This document shows, piece after piece, positions 1 through 10,633 of a stretch of DNA of 64,000 bases. Position 1 is the stretch's first letter. Every line of letters starts with the position of its first letter. Location of the stretch: assembly GCF_014839805.1 (NCBI RefSeq), contig NC_051138.1:16830020-16894019 (forward strand), written 5' to 3'. The DNA comes from Manduca sexta (Eukaryota > Arthropoda > Insecta > Lepidoptera > Sphingidae). The notes under the pieces are model-generated. The model did no database searches, was not told the DNA's origin, and saw only the letters and a program-made list of their open reading frames with translations. The translations under genes and the position numbers were made by a program.

Positions 1-981
1 AAATAATTCAATTTAAAAATTACAATAACAAGACTAATAGTTTAAAAATAAATTATCATAACCAAGAAATTAATGAAGTAAATGAAGTAAAATTTTTAGG
101 TATCACACTAGACGAAAACTGCAACTGGAAAGCTCATATTAAAACAACTTGTACCAAAATAAACAGATTTGTATACGGACTCAGAAAAATAAGAAAACTA
201 GCTAGTGAAAAACTGCCTTAATGGCGTATCATGGATATGTCGGATCCATACTACGATACGGCATATTGTTATGGGGAAACTCAACAGATATAGGTAGGGT
301 GTTCGTAGCACAAAAAAAGTGTCTCCGGGCAATATGCGGGGTCGCACCACTAGATTCATGCAAACCACTGTTCAGAAAATTAAAACTGCTCACTCTAACT
401 TCAATATATATATTAGAAATTGGTATATTTGTCAAAAAACATTCTGAGTTGTTTGAAAAAGTATGTCAAAATAATAAATACACTATCAGAGATCCAACTA
501 AGCTAAAACTAAATTCAATGTCAACCACTCTGTATAAAAGAAATACCGGTTGTATGACCATTCAAATATATAATAAAATACCGAAAACCTTACGTGAACT
601 ACCTTTTACCTTATTTATTAATAGATTAAAGAAATGGCTCATAGATAAATGTTTCTATACAATTAAAGAATTTTTGGAATGTAAAGATATATAGTAATAT
701 AATAGTAACCCCAGATGAACATGGGTTTTATAGTTAGATATAATATAATAATATTATGTATAGAAAATCATGTAATTTGTATGAGTAAACTACACCTAAA
801 AGGGAATAGATATATTAATAATAGGTAATTTGCCTAACTTCGTTCTCTAATTATAAGTACGTATATAATTTTTTTGCATACCGTTGAAACGGTGAAACAT
901 GTTGCACATGTAAGATATTTAACATCATAATTTATACCATGTTTTATGTAAAATAAATTGATTTTGATTTTGATTTTGATA
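1..981 (+). mobile_element. Non-LTR retrotransposon (CR1/Jockey-like), 5'-truncated and frameshifted 3' end
   Basis: Translation of 61-218 gives the end of a reverse transcriptase domain (VKFLGITLDENCNWKAHI), a motif seen after the RT palm in CR1, Jockey and related LINEs. The frame stops at 219-221. It resumes in another frame at 221-694 (AYHGYVGSILRYGILLWGNS), the usual C-terminal RT tail, so at least one frameshift has killed it. The copy ends in a short tandem tail of TTTTGAT units at about 960-981. Its 5' part lies off the left edge. It sits in an intron of the BCAS2 homologue that follows. Clade assignment is by motif memory only; the LINE identity is secure. Confidence 0.85.
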
Positions 982-1082
982 GGTTTGCTTTAAAAAAATC
1001 GACTACCATACCATATTATACAAGAATTTACTGAAATTAAAATGAAAAATAAAATATCAAGTTGTATAATAATGTTATTCAG

Positions 1083-1448
1083 AAAACAAATAGCATCTGT
1101 GAATTGGGAGCGCAAGCGGTCTCAGACGGCGAGTGGCGCGCGGCTGAGGGCGCTGCGGCGACGGTGGGCACAGCTTGTGTCCGATAATTACAGGCTTGAA
1201 CGGGCTGTCATGCAATTAGAAATACAAATGCAAAAGGTAATATAAAACCGAGCATGAATGATGTGTGCTGAAAATAAATTATGATTTACTATAAATTTTA
1301 TCTATATTTTTTCTAGGCTAAGGGTGAGATGCCTACAGAACCAGGTGATGCAGCTGATATTGAGGCAGTTAAAATGTTACCTGACAAATTGAATTCTGAG
1401 ACTGAAAAGGAAGTGCAGAAAAAGATCGAGGACATGTTTGCAGATTAA
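1083..1448 (+). CDS. BCAS2: BCAS2 / pre-mRNA-splicing factor SPF27 homologue, last two exons
   Basis: Exons 1083-1236 and 1317-1448, joined across an 80-bp GT-AG intron. SPF27 is a core subunit of the PRP19 (NineTeen) complex, which activates the spliceosome in the nucleus. The first exon reads KQIASVNWERKRSQTASGARLRAL and continues into a heptad-rich segment (W..LVSDNYRLERAVMQLE). This matches the BCAS2 C-terminal coiled coil: a VNWxRK opening, a conserved Trp and SxNYxxER. The last exon adds 43 mostly acidic and lysine-rich residues that I do not recognise from human BCAS2. The first exon begins in codon phase 2, after ttcag at 1078-1082. The 5' exons lie beyond the left edge, past the LINE. 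A polyadenylation signal AATAAA is at 1506-1511. Confidence 0.85.
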
Positions 1449-1942
1449 ATATTTATGTATTTTGATAAATAATTTAAATATGTTAAATGATATAGAAATA
1501 ATTTTAATAAATCGAACCTCAGAAGTCAAGATTTGTAATACTTTTTTTGTGTACTTTCTTTTTTTATATATTTACCCATTTAAAAAAGAACTTAAATTCA
1601 ATTTTATAATTATTAGTGTAAATATTAATGTAAGAGAGAATAAAGTGTATTATGCAGTTCGTATTACTCGAATTCGAAATCTTCATTGATCTCCATGCAA
1701 TCCCTTATCGCAAATTGAGAAACTATTGACCTATCTGCTCCGTGGAAATGGCCCTGGTTAACATTATTCCTTTATATTTGTTGATGGTCAGTAATTTGCG
1801 AAAGGAAAAACATTTGTTATACTCTTATCGATTACTGAGTTTTTATTACGAACGCATCACTTTGTCTGAATGCGAAACACAAACTGCAGTCGATTGTCAT
1901 TTGTCGTCAGACTCAGCTGTCAAATTCAATTTTTATTTGAAA
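1449..1942. other. Intergenic: BCAS2 3' UTR and OTUB1 promoter/5' UTR
   Basis: The stretch holds the AT-rich BCAS2 3' UTR (AATAAA at 1506), then the short upstream region of the otubain gene. An open frame runs into the otubain start from 1742, but its translation has no otubain similarity, so I treat it as 5' UTR. No further gene is visible. Confidence 0.6.
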
Positions 1943-4900
1943 ATGGCGGACGATGCATCAAGCAGTAGTGGTTTCACCGGCAATGTAGTGGATAATTCAA
2001 TAAATCAAGATGAATTGATTATGAAACAACAGCGGGAGATAGAAAAAGAGGTGAGCTGTGTGATACTCTCAATAATAACAAAACAATAATCAAATATAAC
2101 TTCAAATTGATGTTGAAAAACAACCAATGTTTATTTGTTTTTTCAGATTTCTGAATCTATACCGCTTGTAGGTGACCTAGAACAGTTGGCATCGTTAGAA
2201 AAAGAGTACAATGAAGACCCCATATATCTGTTAAAAGTAAAAGACCTGTCATCGAAATACAAATATGTGAGACGAACAAGACCCGATGGAAACTGTTTTT
2301 TCCGCGCCTTTTCGTATGCTTATTTAGAGCACCTTTTAACTGATAAACAAGAATATGATAAGTTTTACGAGATAGCCAAGAATTCCAAAGATATTTTGGT
2401 TGCTTTGGGCTTCTCACAGTTCACAGTTGAAGATTTCTATGAGACGGTAAGTTACGCACAATTTTTGAGGTTATGTCCTTTTGTTACAAATGACAAATAA
2501 ATCTATTCATTTGATATTTATTGCGTCGTAAAAGGCGACGTTACATGATAAGTACGTAAAAATAAAACAATACAGGGAATAGAATTACTATATACAATTT
2601 CTATAAAATAATGAGAAATTATAAAATGACTATATAATATGTCCATTATTTTTAATTGAATAATTAACATCTAAACACATGTAATAACAATTCCAAGAGG
2701 TTTAATAGTAACGGTAAAATGTGGTGTTAAAGCCATCTAGAAAAGCTATGTATTCTTCATACAGGGTCGTGTTGATTCTGTGTTACTAAGTGAAACCAAA
2801 TATGTTTGATAACATTGTGCCGAAAATCATCCATGAATAGCAAATATTATAACGAAATTTTTTAAAATTTTTTAACATTTTCGATTTGCATAACTTATTG
2901 TAGTGTTATTTATAAGATCAGAGACTGCCTCGGTGGCGTAGTTATACTGCATGCATGGTAAGACAGCGCTCTGAGGTTCTGGGTTTGAATCCCAGGTCGG
3001 TCAAAATGGTATTTGGGTTTTTCTGCTCAGTATCAGCCCTGAGTCTGGAATTTGTGCCCGATATGGTGATAGGCTCGCCCCTATCACATCATGGAACGGA
3101 ACACACTTGGCGAAAAGTGGGTGCCTTGGTTGCGCCTCTGCATACCCCTTTGGGGATAAATGTGTGATATTGTGAGTGTCTGTGTGTATTTATAAGATCA
3201 GTATATGGTTTCATTTAGTAACGCAGAATTAAAATTACCCTGTATATTACATAAGCTAAATTGAGAATTTTTCATTTTTGAAAATGATGACCGTGATACT
3301 TCATTTTCGGATTGCAACTATATAAAGCAAGCCCAATACTATACACAACCATCATAAATTTAACTGAAGAAATAAAATATTAATTTATTTCTTTGTCTAA
3401 AATGAGAAATTCTTATATTTAAGGTAAATACTACCCATTTGGTTTTTAATTCAAAGTAAAAGGTAATTTATGTTATTGTTTGTATCTGCATTTTGAAGGG
3501 AATTAAGAATACTATATATTTAATTATCATCTAATAAATAAGCTTTTTGAGTATATTATATGGAATTTTGTCTGCGTAAATCGAGTTTTTCAGGATAAAA
3601 TTCTCATTATATTTATTATCCTGGAATAGAAAGTAGCATATGTCCTTCCTTGGGTCTCAAACCATCTCCATACTAAATTTCATCAAAATTGTTCAATTTT
3701 TGAGTTTATCATATTCTGACAGGCAGACAGATACAGCAGAGGACTTTGTTTTGTGATATATATTTCAGAACTTTATAAGAGGAACATTCTGTCAAACATG
3801 TTTGCTGTGTAACCTTAATTGTTTTTGCTGCAAATGCAAGCTCTCAAAAGGAATAAATTTTCCGTTTTTGCAACCATTTTCATTGATACTTTGCTTCTAT
3901 TGGTTAAAATGTGAGGTTATATAGGCTATAGTCTTCCTCAATAAATGGGCTGTCCATCACTAAGCACATTTAAACAAACATAAACTTTTCAGCTTTATAT
4001 AATAGTATCGGAAGAAAAAATAGACAGAGGTGCAACTGGGATACTTCCACGATGACATCCCACGATGTTATAAGAAACTATTGCCATATTGGGCTCAAAT
4101 TTGAGACTGGGCTAATACTGTCTTCTTTGTTTTTAATATTTCATGAAATTTAACACAAATAAATTCCCCAGTTTATGGAAGTGGTCCAGAGAGTGGGTGA
4201 GCAGGCAGGAGGCTCACCAGACACCCTGGAAGCAGTACGGACGGACCTGCACGACAAGTTCAATAAGCAGGGGTACTCAGACTACATTGTGGTGTACCTA
4301 CGCCTGATAACCTCAGGCCAGCTACAGACTGAGCAAGACTTTTACCAGAACTTTATTGAGGGCCCTCGTACTGTCACTGACTTTTGTAGACAGGTAAATA
4401 AAAAAATGAAACCAGATGAAAATGTATTTATAGATACACTTTAATCTGTGTTAGTCGAAAACTTGAAAATGATCTTCTGAAGCCAAGTTGCAGGGTGTAC
4501 AGATTATATTTTCCTTAAGTATTTGATAAGTTGGAAATGATGTATTTCAGAAATTGGAATTTTAATTATTTATTGACTGCCGCAGTGGCTTCTAGGTTAC
4601 AACCGCAGTGCTGAGGCCTCGGGTTCGATTCCCGGGTCGGGCAGTATATTGGGGTTTGTCTACTCAGTATCAACCCGGAGTCTGGCATTTATTGCGGTAT
4701 GACGATAGGTACGCCTCCTATCATATCATGGGACGGAATACACACGGTGGAAAGTAGGGGCACTAGTTGCGCCTCTGCCTACCCCTTCGGGGATAAAAAG
4801 CGTGAATGTGAATTATTTATGTAATTTTTTTTAGTTGCACTTTAGTTCTACTTTAAAAGTATGAATAAGTATTTCATTTATTCAAAAACCATTACAAATA

Positions 4901-5471
4901 TTATTACATTTACGTATTTAATGGCAAGCTGATTATGGTTTCAATACTAATCCACTGGAGTGTCTACAGGTGATGAGAATATCTGTTTGTTTCAGGAAGT
5001 GGAGCCCATGTACAAAGAATCTGACCACATCCATATCATAGCTCTGAGCAACGCGCTAAAGGTGGGCGTCAGAGTCAAATATATGGATCGAGGGGAGGGT
5101 AGTCAGGTAAATGATATATGCATTTTATTTATATTCTGCTGATGGATGCATTTATGATATTTTCAAGAATGAAGTCACAAGGCCCGAGTCTGGTATACAG
5201 AGGAGCTAACATGCTAATTTAATTCCCTGTGGCAAATTTCCCAGAAGTTTATTGAACAGTTTATGCATAATGTGCTATTGTTTCATGCAATAATATTTTA
5301 GCAAACAATTTTTGTTATTTTAATTATCTTTTCTATAATAATCAAAATATGGTGTTATATTTTATGTATAATTGTTGCTCGCAGGTGATAGCTCACGACT
5401 TCCCCGAGGGATCCTCTCCGCTTGTGCACCTCCTGTACCGGCCCGGACACTACGACATATTGTACGCGTGA
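1943..5471 (+). CDS. OTUB1: Otubain (OTUB1-like ubiquitin thioesterase)
   Basis: Five exons: 1943-2050, 2147-2446, 4172-4393, 4996-5106, 5385-5471, all phase 0 with GT-AG introns; 275 residues (human OTUB1 271). It is an OTU-family cysteine protease that cleaves Lys48-linked ubiquitin chains and, in vertebrates, also inhibits E2 enzymes such as UBC13. The catalytic triad is visible: Asp83 and Cys86 in RPDGNCFFRAF and His269 in YRPGHYDILY. EVEPMYKESDHIHIIAL and the second ubiquitin-site motif YMDRGEG are also conserved. The start at 1943 has a good context (aaaATGG) and gives an N-terminus of family length. AATAAA at 5495-5500 lies only 24 nt after the stop, so the 3' UTR is very short. Introns 2 and 3 are full of SINE and LINE fragments. 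The gene converges on UBR7. Confidence 0.97.
2907..3201 (+). mobile_element. tRNA-headed SINE (family A), full copy with 15-bp TSD
   Basis: The element spans about 2922-3186 in OTUB1 intron 2. The head carries RNA polymerase III box A (TGGCGTAGTTATACTGCATG) and box B (GGTTTGAATCC). The body has the sequence of the copies at 4574 and 50660 and of the 3' fragments at 18512 and 54000. The perfect 15-bp duplication TATTTATAAGATCAG flanks it at 2907-2921 and 3187-3201, so it moved by target-primed reverse transcription and is not old. Confidence 0.92.
3540..3770 (+). repeat. Dispersed repeat fragment with LINE/SINE-type 3' tail
   Basis: Lies in OTUB1 intron 2. The segment GGGTCTCAAACCATCTCC, then AAATTTCATCAAAATTG and a GACAGGCAGACAGA stretch, resembles the 3' tail of a repeat very common in lepidopteran genomes. 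Family name not assigned; recognition rests on memory of similar tails. Confidence 0.55.
3865..4010 (+). repeat. Second dispersed repeat fragment in OTUB1 intron 2
   Basis: The stretch contains GCTTCTATTGGTTAAAATG, a TATAGGCTATAGTCTTCCTC stretch, AATAAATGGGCTGTCC and CTTTTCAGCTTTATATAATA. It resembles the 3' part of a widespread lepidopteran interspersed repeat, related to but distinct from the one at 3540. Confidence 0.55.
4564..4820 (+). mobile_element. tRNA-headed SINE (family A), full copy with 10-bp TSD
   Basis: Same family as 2922-3186, here in OTUB1 intron 3 (element about 4574-4810). It has box B (GGGTTCGATTCCCG) and a matching body ending in CTACCCCTTCGGGGATAAA. The 10-bp repeat AATTATTTAT at 4564-4573 and 4811-4820 is the TSD. 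Confidence 0.9.
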
Positions 5472-5500
5472 TCGCACCGCACTTCACTTACAGTAATAAA

Positions 5501-6083
5501 GTTATCTTATGTGTAGCAAGTGTTTTATTTCATTCAATGGAAAAATATAATTTATGGATGGTAGGATTGACCATGATTGTCCAACAGTTTACAAACATTT
5601 GGCTTAGATGTGGGAATTGAACCCATGGATACTTTGTCACAGTCTCTTCTTATTATCTGCAGCCATAAAGAAGCTACCCTAATTTTAGTTTTTTTGGTTT
5701 TATAACCAACTCGATAAAGGTTATATTTCAATATTAGGCAATTAAACCCCCCCGCGTGTAATTATATGTAAAGGCTATTCTGTGATAAAAAACGCTTTGA
5801 CAAAAAAAAGAGTCGTATGGGAACACTGCCCCATACTTAGATAATTAACATTTGTGAATATGAGCCTCAGTCTTCCAGAAATATAACATTTTAAAAATAA
5901 AATAAATTATTTACACATGCTACAATTATACCAATATATCATATATTTTAGGTGAATATTGTGTAATGAATGTCAGGGAATTTCTAAATCATAAAGCCAT
6001 GCACACTTATAAATTAAAATCGACACAGGAATGCAGTCTGTTGAAATTAAACAATTGAAACAAATAAAATTAATTCTTAAAAG
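5501..6083. other. Convergent intergenic region between OTUB1 and UBR7
   Basis: AT-rich spacer between the ends of two convergent genes. It contains the OTUB1 cleavage region, the possible SINE fragment near 5.6 kb and the 3' UTR of UBR7 on the minus strand. Nothing else seen. Confidence 0.6.
5555..5690 (-). repeat. Possible tRNA-like SINE fragment, reverse orientation
   Basis: Read on the minus strand, the segment has a box-B-like GGGTTCAATTCCC within a tRNA-like context, just beyond the OTUB1 polyadenylation site. It is shorter than, and different from, SINE families A and B here. No TSD found. Confidence 0.35.
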
Positions 6084-9071
6084 TTATCTGCAGAAATATA
6101 CGCCGTCGGGTTCCCGCCTCGGTTTCATTCCTGCGAAAAACGCTCTAATATCTTCCTCCTTCACTATTTCTTTCCTATCTTTAAAGCTTTTCAGGAAGTC
6201 TAGCAACTTATCCCTCATTCTATTGTACTCTGTTAAGGCATTTATTTGTTGAACTCTGTCTAAGGATGATAAAGCTTGTAATCCTTTCTCATACTGTGTT
6301 GCTGGGCCTCCATCAATCTTTTCTTTTCCTAGGGCTTCATATGCTGTCACCGTGTCTTCTAAGTCAGTGAGGTATAGTACACTTAAATCTTTGTACATAG
6401 AAAGACAATCATTGCAAGTGCATAATTTCTGGCGGAAAGTAGAAGGCCAAAAAGCTGCTCCTTTGATGGTTCTTCTGACATTTCTAGGCCTTAAACAACT
6501 CTCACTTATGTCCAGCTTTTGTTTCTTTACTAATACTTCTTCAGTTGTATCATCTAATTTCCTTTTATGATCTTGATCTGTACTGTGAGAAATTTTATTT
6601 TCATTATCAGAAGTATTTTTGTTTGTCTCACCATTCATATCTTCATCTCTCATATCACTTACATCAGTTGTAGCTTGATTTTCAGAAATATTTTCTTTTT
6701 GTACTTCATTTGGTTTAGTTTTTCCTACAGTATTGCTACTTTGGTTACTTTCTCCTTCATCCATTAATTCTGACAATTCTTTTGTAGCAGCCTCTAATGA
6801 GTCAATCTCACAATCATTTTTCTCTTGTGGATTCACTTTGGCATTAGTATTTTCTGGTACTTCTTCCAATACATTGTCTTTTGATTCCGTTAAATTATTG
6901 CTTTCAGTAGGTTGATTATCTTCTCCCTCCAAAGTAGAAGATACAGTGTCTAGTTCTTTATTATCACTATCTCTCGATCCATTTTCATTTACATCATTAT
7001 TTGTATTGATTCCTGTATTAGTGTCAAGTAGGTTTGTGTTATGGTCTGAATTTTTGGTAGAATTTAATACTTCTTCTGTTTGTTCTCTAATACTTTCACT
7101 TTGTTCTGAGCTTGTATTTGTTGTAGGATTGTTTTCATCATCTTTTTGATCTTCTGTATCTTGTGTGTTCATCTCATGAATACTAGGTTCAGAATTAATT
7201 GTCTTTAATTCTGTTTCATTACCGACTTCTTTTTTTATTTCTATTATTGGTTGTGTTGTGTGTGGTTTATTATTTTGTTCAAGTTCTTCAGTAGAATTAC
7301 TTGTACTTGTTAAATTATCATTGTCCATTGGTATAGTTGCACTAGTTTCTTCTGCCTTTAGGTTTTCAGAAGTTTCAGTTGTACAATCTACACTTGTAAT
7401 TTCTAAATTACTTATGGTTTCATCATTTGTTTTCTTATGATCTTCAGTTACTGGTTTATCTTCTTGATCAGTAATATTGCCTGATACTTCTGTTTCTTCT
7501 TTTTCCACATCAAAATCATTTACATCAGAGTTGTTGAGTTTTCCATTAATCAATTCAGGACTTTTAGCATCATCAATTTTGGAATTCTCAATTCCATTAA
7601 CTGTAGTAATATCCACATCCTGTTCATAATTGACAGCAAGTTGGCTGTAATCATGCAGAAACTCATTTTTGTCCATGCAAGATTTACAAATCATTTCTGC
7701 ATACAAGTCATTAGCAGGAACAACTGCTTCTAAATGATTTGAATGGAGCCAATCTTCACAAATTATGCACTGGATCATTTCATCTTCCACAGTAGCCTCC
7801 AAGTCAGGGTATGATCTATGGCAAATACAGTATAAGCCATTGAAATTCTGGTTGTAATGATTGTCTTCATTGAGTTCAGTTTTGTTTGGAGTAAATTGAC
7901 AGGGATGAGAGTTAAACTTAGGGTTGCCACAGTCGCATCTGAAGTTTCTTTTAGTGTAAAGTTCGATAAGCTCATGATTCTCATGGCAATTGAGGCTGCA
8001 GGCAAGGCACACTCCAGCTCTCAAGGCAGGATCATCTTTGGCTCCTGAACAACATGTTAGGCATGCATAAACGGCTTGGCGTTTGATGTAACCCTGTAAC
8101 AGTATGTTTATTTATTAATTGATAAAATGATCATTCCCACAGACTGAAATCTATAAAAAATAATTGTAAAATTGGCATTTTTACTTAGCAATTCTACTAA
8201 TTCATTTGTTTAATATAAATTAATTGTTACTATAATGAATATTCATTTAAAACTATATTATCATCTATTAATGACTGAAATACTTTTACACACTCATATA
8301 CATACTAAATTATAATTACATTAGGACAGGATAAACTTATATCAGTTATTAAAAAATAACAACTAGATATACAGAAATATAATGGTAACTTGGACCATGG
8401 GATCCCATAATGATGTATCTTACATTTAAACTAGCAACCATTCTGGATTTTATCAACTAACAATTGCTAGCAACAATGGATTTTGTTCAGATGCATGGTG
8501 TGCACAATGCACTTGGCCATTTGTACATATTATGTGTAATTTCCGTTTTCAGCAAGTTTTATCCATAACAATTATGTTTATTACATTTACAATGTATGTA
8601 AGACTTTATTCAGTAATAACATTATTCATAATATCGAGTCAAACATTATCTAACGCCTCGTCATGTCCATACATATGTGTACAGAAAGTATACACAATAC
8701 ATGAACTTTGGATGAACTGATTTAAGTTCAAATGATTGATGCTCAATGCCAAACCACTTCAACATGATTTGCCGAGCTCAAACGTAATTTAAAATTAAAG
8801 CAGGTGCTGAATACTTCGACAAACGTCAGGAGAAACGTTACTCCGCCACATCGCCGGCCATGTTTGTCTACAAAAGTACACATTGTTGGCACATTACAAG
8901 TCTTACCTTCGAATACGTGCATTCTTTATCGTCGGACGCTCCAAGCACAGCATTGGCGTCTTCTTCAAATTCCTGTTGCTCTTGCAAAACATCCATCATA
9001 GTTACAACCGTTTCCCCATCACATTCTGTGATGTCTGATTCGTCGACGTTATTAACGCCGTTCGTCGTCAT
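6084..9071 (-). CDS. UBR7: UBR7 (UBR-box/PHD protein, putative E3 ubiquitin ligase)
   Basis: Two exons on the minus strand: 9071-8907 (55 codons) and 8093-6084, joined phase 0 over a GT-AG intron; 724 residues. The UBR box (about 51-120) runs from CTYSK in exon 1 to KRQAVYAC, then CLACSLNCHENHELIELYTKR and CDCGN. A PHD finger follows at about 141-200 (GLYCICHRSYP, CIICEDWLH, ICKSC). Residues about 215-590 are a low-complexity Glu/Asn/Thr/Ser linker. The conserved C-terminal domain holds LCTCNDCLSMYKDLSVLYLTD and ends DGVYFCR. UBR7 binds chromatin and is reported to ubiquitinate histone H2B in mammals. Human UBR7 has 425 residues, so the linker explains the extra length. Exon 1 has a clear ATG; the minus-strand frame beginning with TTG at 8024 is only internal. 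Confidence 0.95.
8094..8906 (-). other. UBR7 intron 1
   Basis: AT-rich 813-bp intron with donor GAAG|GTAAGA and acceptor TTACAG|GGTTAC on the minus strand. No repeat or RNA gene recognised in it. Confidence 0.85.
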
Positions 9072-9817
9072 TTTACACTTCTCGCAAGAAATTACAATTG
9101 AAATTTCAGGTAAGAAATAGTAATTAAGCGAAAGCCGGTATTTTTTGGAGCGAAGTATTTTTTTTCAGATCTGTAAACGAAATGGAAACAAAGTACGCGG
9201 TCAATTGACAACCGTAAGTTGTTCTGCGTCAAACAACCATTCAAGTGTGCAAGTTAGTTGATTTTGGGAAACTAATCGACTAAAATAATATTTTTGTTCA
9301 ATATTTTTGGATAGACCATAATAATAATTATTATAATATGTTCTATGGTAGGAAAATAAATACGTTCGCATAGGTTATTTACAAATAATGTAACTTTTAT
9401 ACAATATGTAAGGTTAGTTGAGAGATCAAAAGGACATTAGTTGTGAGATTCTCGTTTCAAACATATATAAGGACTATTTTTTACGAGAATTTTGCGTGTA
9501 CTACTATAGGTTAGATGTATAAAGAGGAAACGGTCATATTAGTATGTATTGACTATAAGATAGGTAAACAAATAGTTAGCACAAGGACCCATTAATCCAC
9601 GCGTTGAAAGACATTTACGTTTTTTTTTTCAGATTAACGCTGCATTTTACATTTTTGTTTGAGTATATTTTTATTAGTTTTATACAAGCATGAACTGCCG
9701 TGTGTTTGAAATCAATGTTTGAAATAGGTATCTCATCTAAAAATACATTATATATATTATTGAAGAAATAATATATTAGTGTAATTTTTTCGAAGAAAAC
9801 ATATCATTACTAGAAAA
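9072..9817. other. UBR7 promoter and RSPH9 3' flank
   Basis: Upstream of UBR7 (immediately right of 9071) and downstream of RSPH9. AT-rich with no coding sequence. The UBR7 core promoter should lie at about 9075-9250, but no TATA or initiator stands out. Confidence 0.5.
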
Positions 9818-10633
9818 TTATAGAAGGAACGGTACATCTAAATTCTTGTAACCATTTCCTACGTACAAAAAACCAGCGTCAGGAGTTTTTATTTTATGGA
9901 AGAACATCATACCGGGCCAATACAAATTCTTTAAATAGGCAATGGATCCAGACTGTTCCAATGACAAATTCCAACACCCATTCGGTATGTCTTGATCAAT
10001 GGAGTCCAAAAAGTCCATGCTGTAATTATAATCTTGTCGTGTAAGCAGATTTGTGTTCCAGCGTTGTTGTGCTGGTCTGATATGGAGGTAGGACTTGAGA
10101 AAACTTGCTTCGGGCCTTGTTAAGCCGTAGAAATTGGGATTTATAACAACAGTTCCATCAGGCTGCTTGATCAGCTGGCCCCTAGCGCAGATTTCAGCCT
10201 CGTCGCAAATATTACTGATTGTTGCGGCCAAACGACACTCTTCTTTCATAAAGCGACATCTATAGGGATTGTTTTCCTCTAATGATTCGTCTAGTACCTT
10301 AATTTTTAGAGAGGTGTCGCCACGGAATGGGAATGTTGTTAATAACGATAGTTGTTTATATTTCTTCTTTGGCTTAGGGAGCAGCCCCCAGAATTTAAAA
10401 TCTGTTGTATAAAAATACTTTCTGTCTGCCACTGCGTCATTAGTAATTCCGACTGCGATGTGGTAGTCAAAATCAACGGCGTAAATCTGTCCCCAGTATT
10501 GTATATGGGTGAAATGGTTTTCTACTTGAAGCAAAGTCAACGAGTTTTGGAGTAATGATATTAGTTCGCTATTAAACATCATTCCATTCACGTTGATGTA
10601 CTCTTTGTATTCCCACAATTTATGAACATTCAT
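9818..10633 (-). CDS. RSPH9: Radial spoke head protein 9 homologue
   Basis: Single-exon gene of 271 residues (human RSPH9 276). RSPH9 is part of the radial spoke head in 9+2 axonemes, where it passes signals from the central pair to dynein arms; in insects the expected site is the sperm flagellum. Conserved blocks run the whole length: HIQYWGQIYAVDFDYHIAVG near residue 45, RKYFYTTDFKFWGLLP near 71, then EECRLAATISNI, GLTRPEASFLKSYLHIRP, SMDFLDSIDQDIPNGCWNL and a C-terminus ending YVGNGYKNLDVPFLL. Every block has a counterpart in human RSPH9. The ATG at 10633 gives a family-length N-terminus. No intron is needed. Confidence 0.95.
   Translation of the reverse strand: MNVHKLWEYKEYINVNGMMFNSELISLLQNSLTLLQVENHFTHIQYWGQIYAVDFDYHIAVGITNDAVADRKYFYTTDFKFWGLLPKPKKKYKQLSLLTTFPFRGDTSLKIKVLDESLEENNPYRCRFMKEECRLAATISNICDEAEICARGQLIKQPDGTVVINPNFYGLTRPEASFLKSYLHIRPAQQRWNTNLLTRQDYNYSMDFLDSIDQDIPNGCWNLSLEQSGSIAYLKNLYWPGMMFFHKIKTPDAGFLYVGNGYKNLDVPFLL

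Noticed and set aside
1742..1942. In-frame extension upstream of the OTUB1 start (MEMALVNIIPLYLL...)
   Set aside because: It has no similarity to otubains; starting at 1943 gives family length and a better start context.
6352..7440. Several plus-strand frames across UBR7 (Ser/Val/Leu-rich)
   Set aside because: They are antisense shadows of the Glu/Thr/Ser-rich UBR7 linker.
8024..8024. UBR7 starting at the internal TTG at 8024
   Set aside because: The UBR box needs upstream residues; the exon extends to 8093 and joins a proper ATG exon at 9071-8907.
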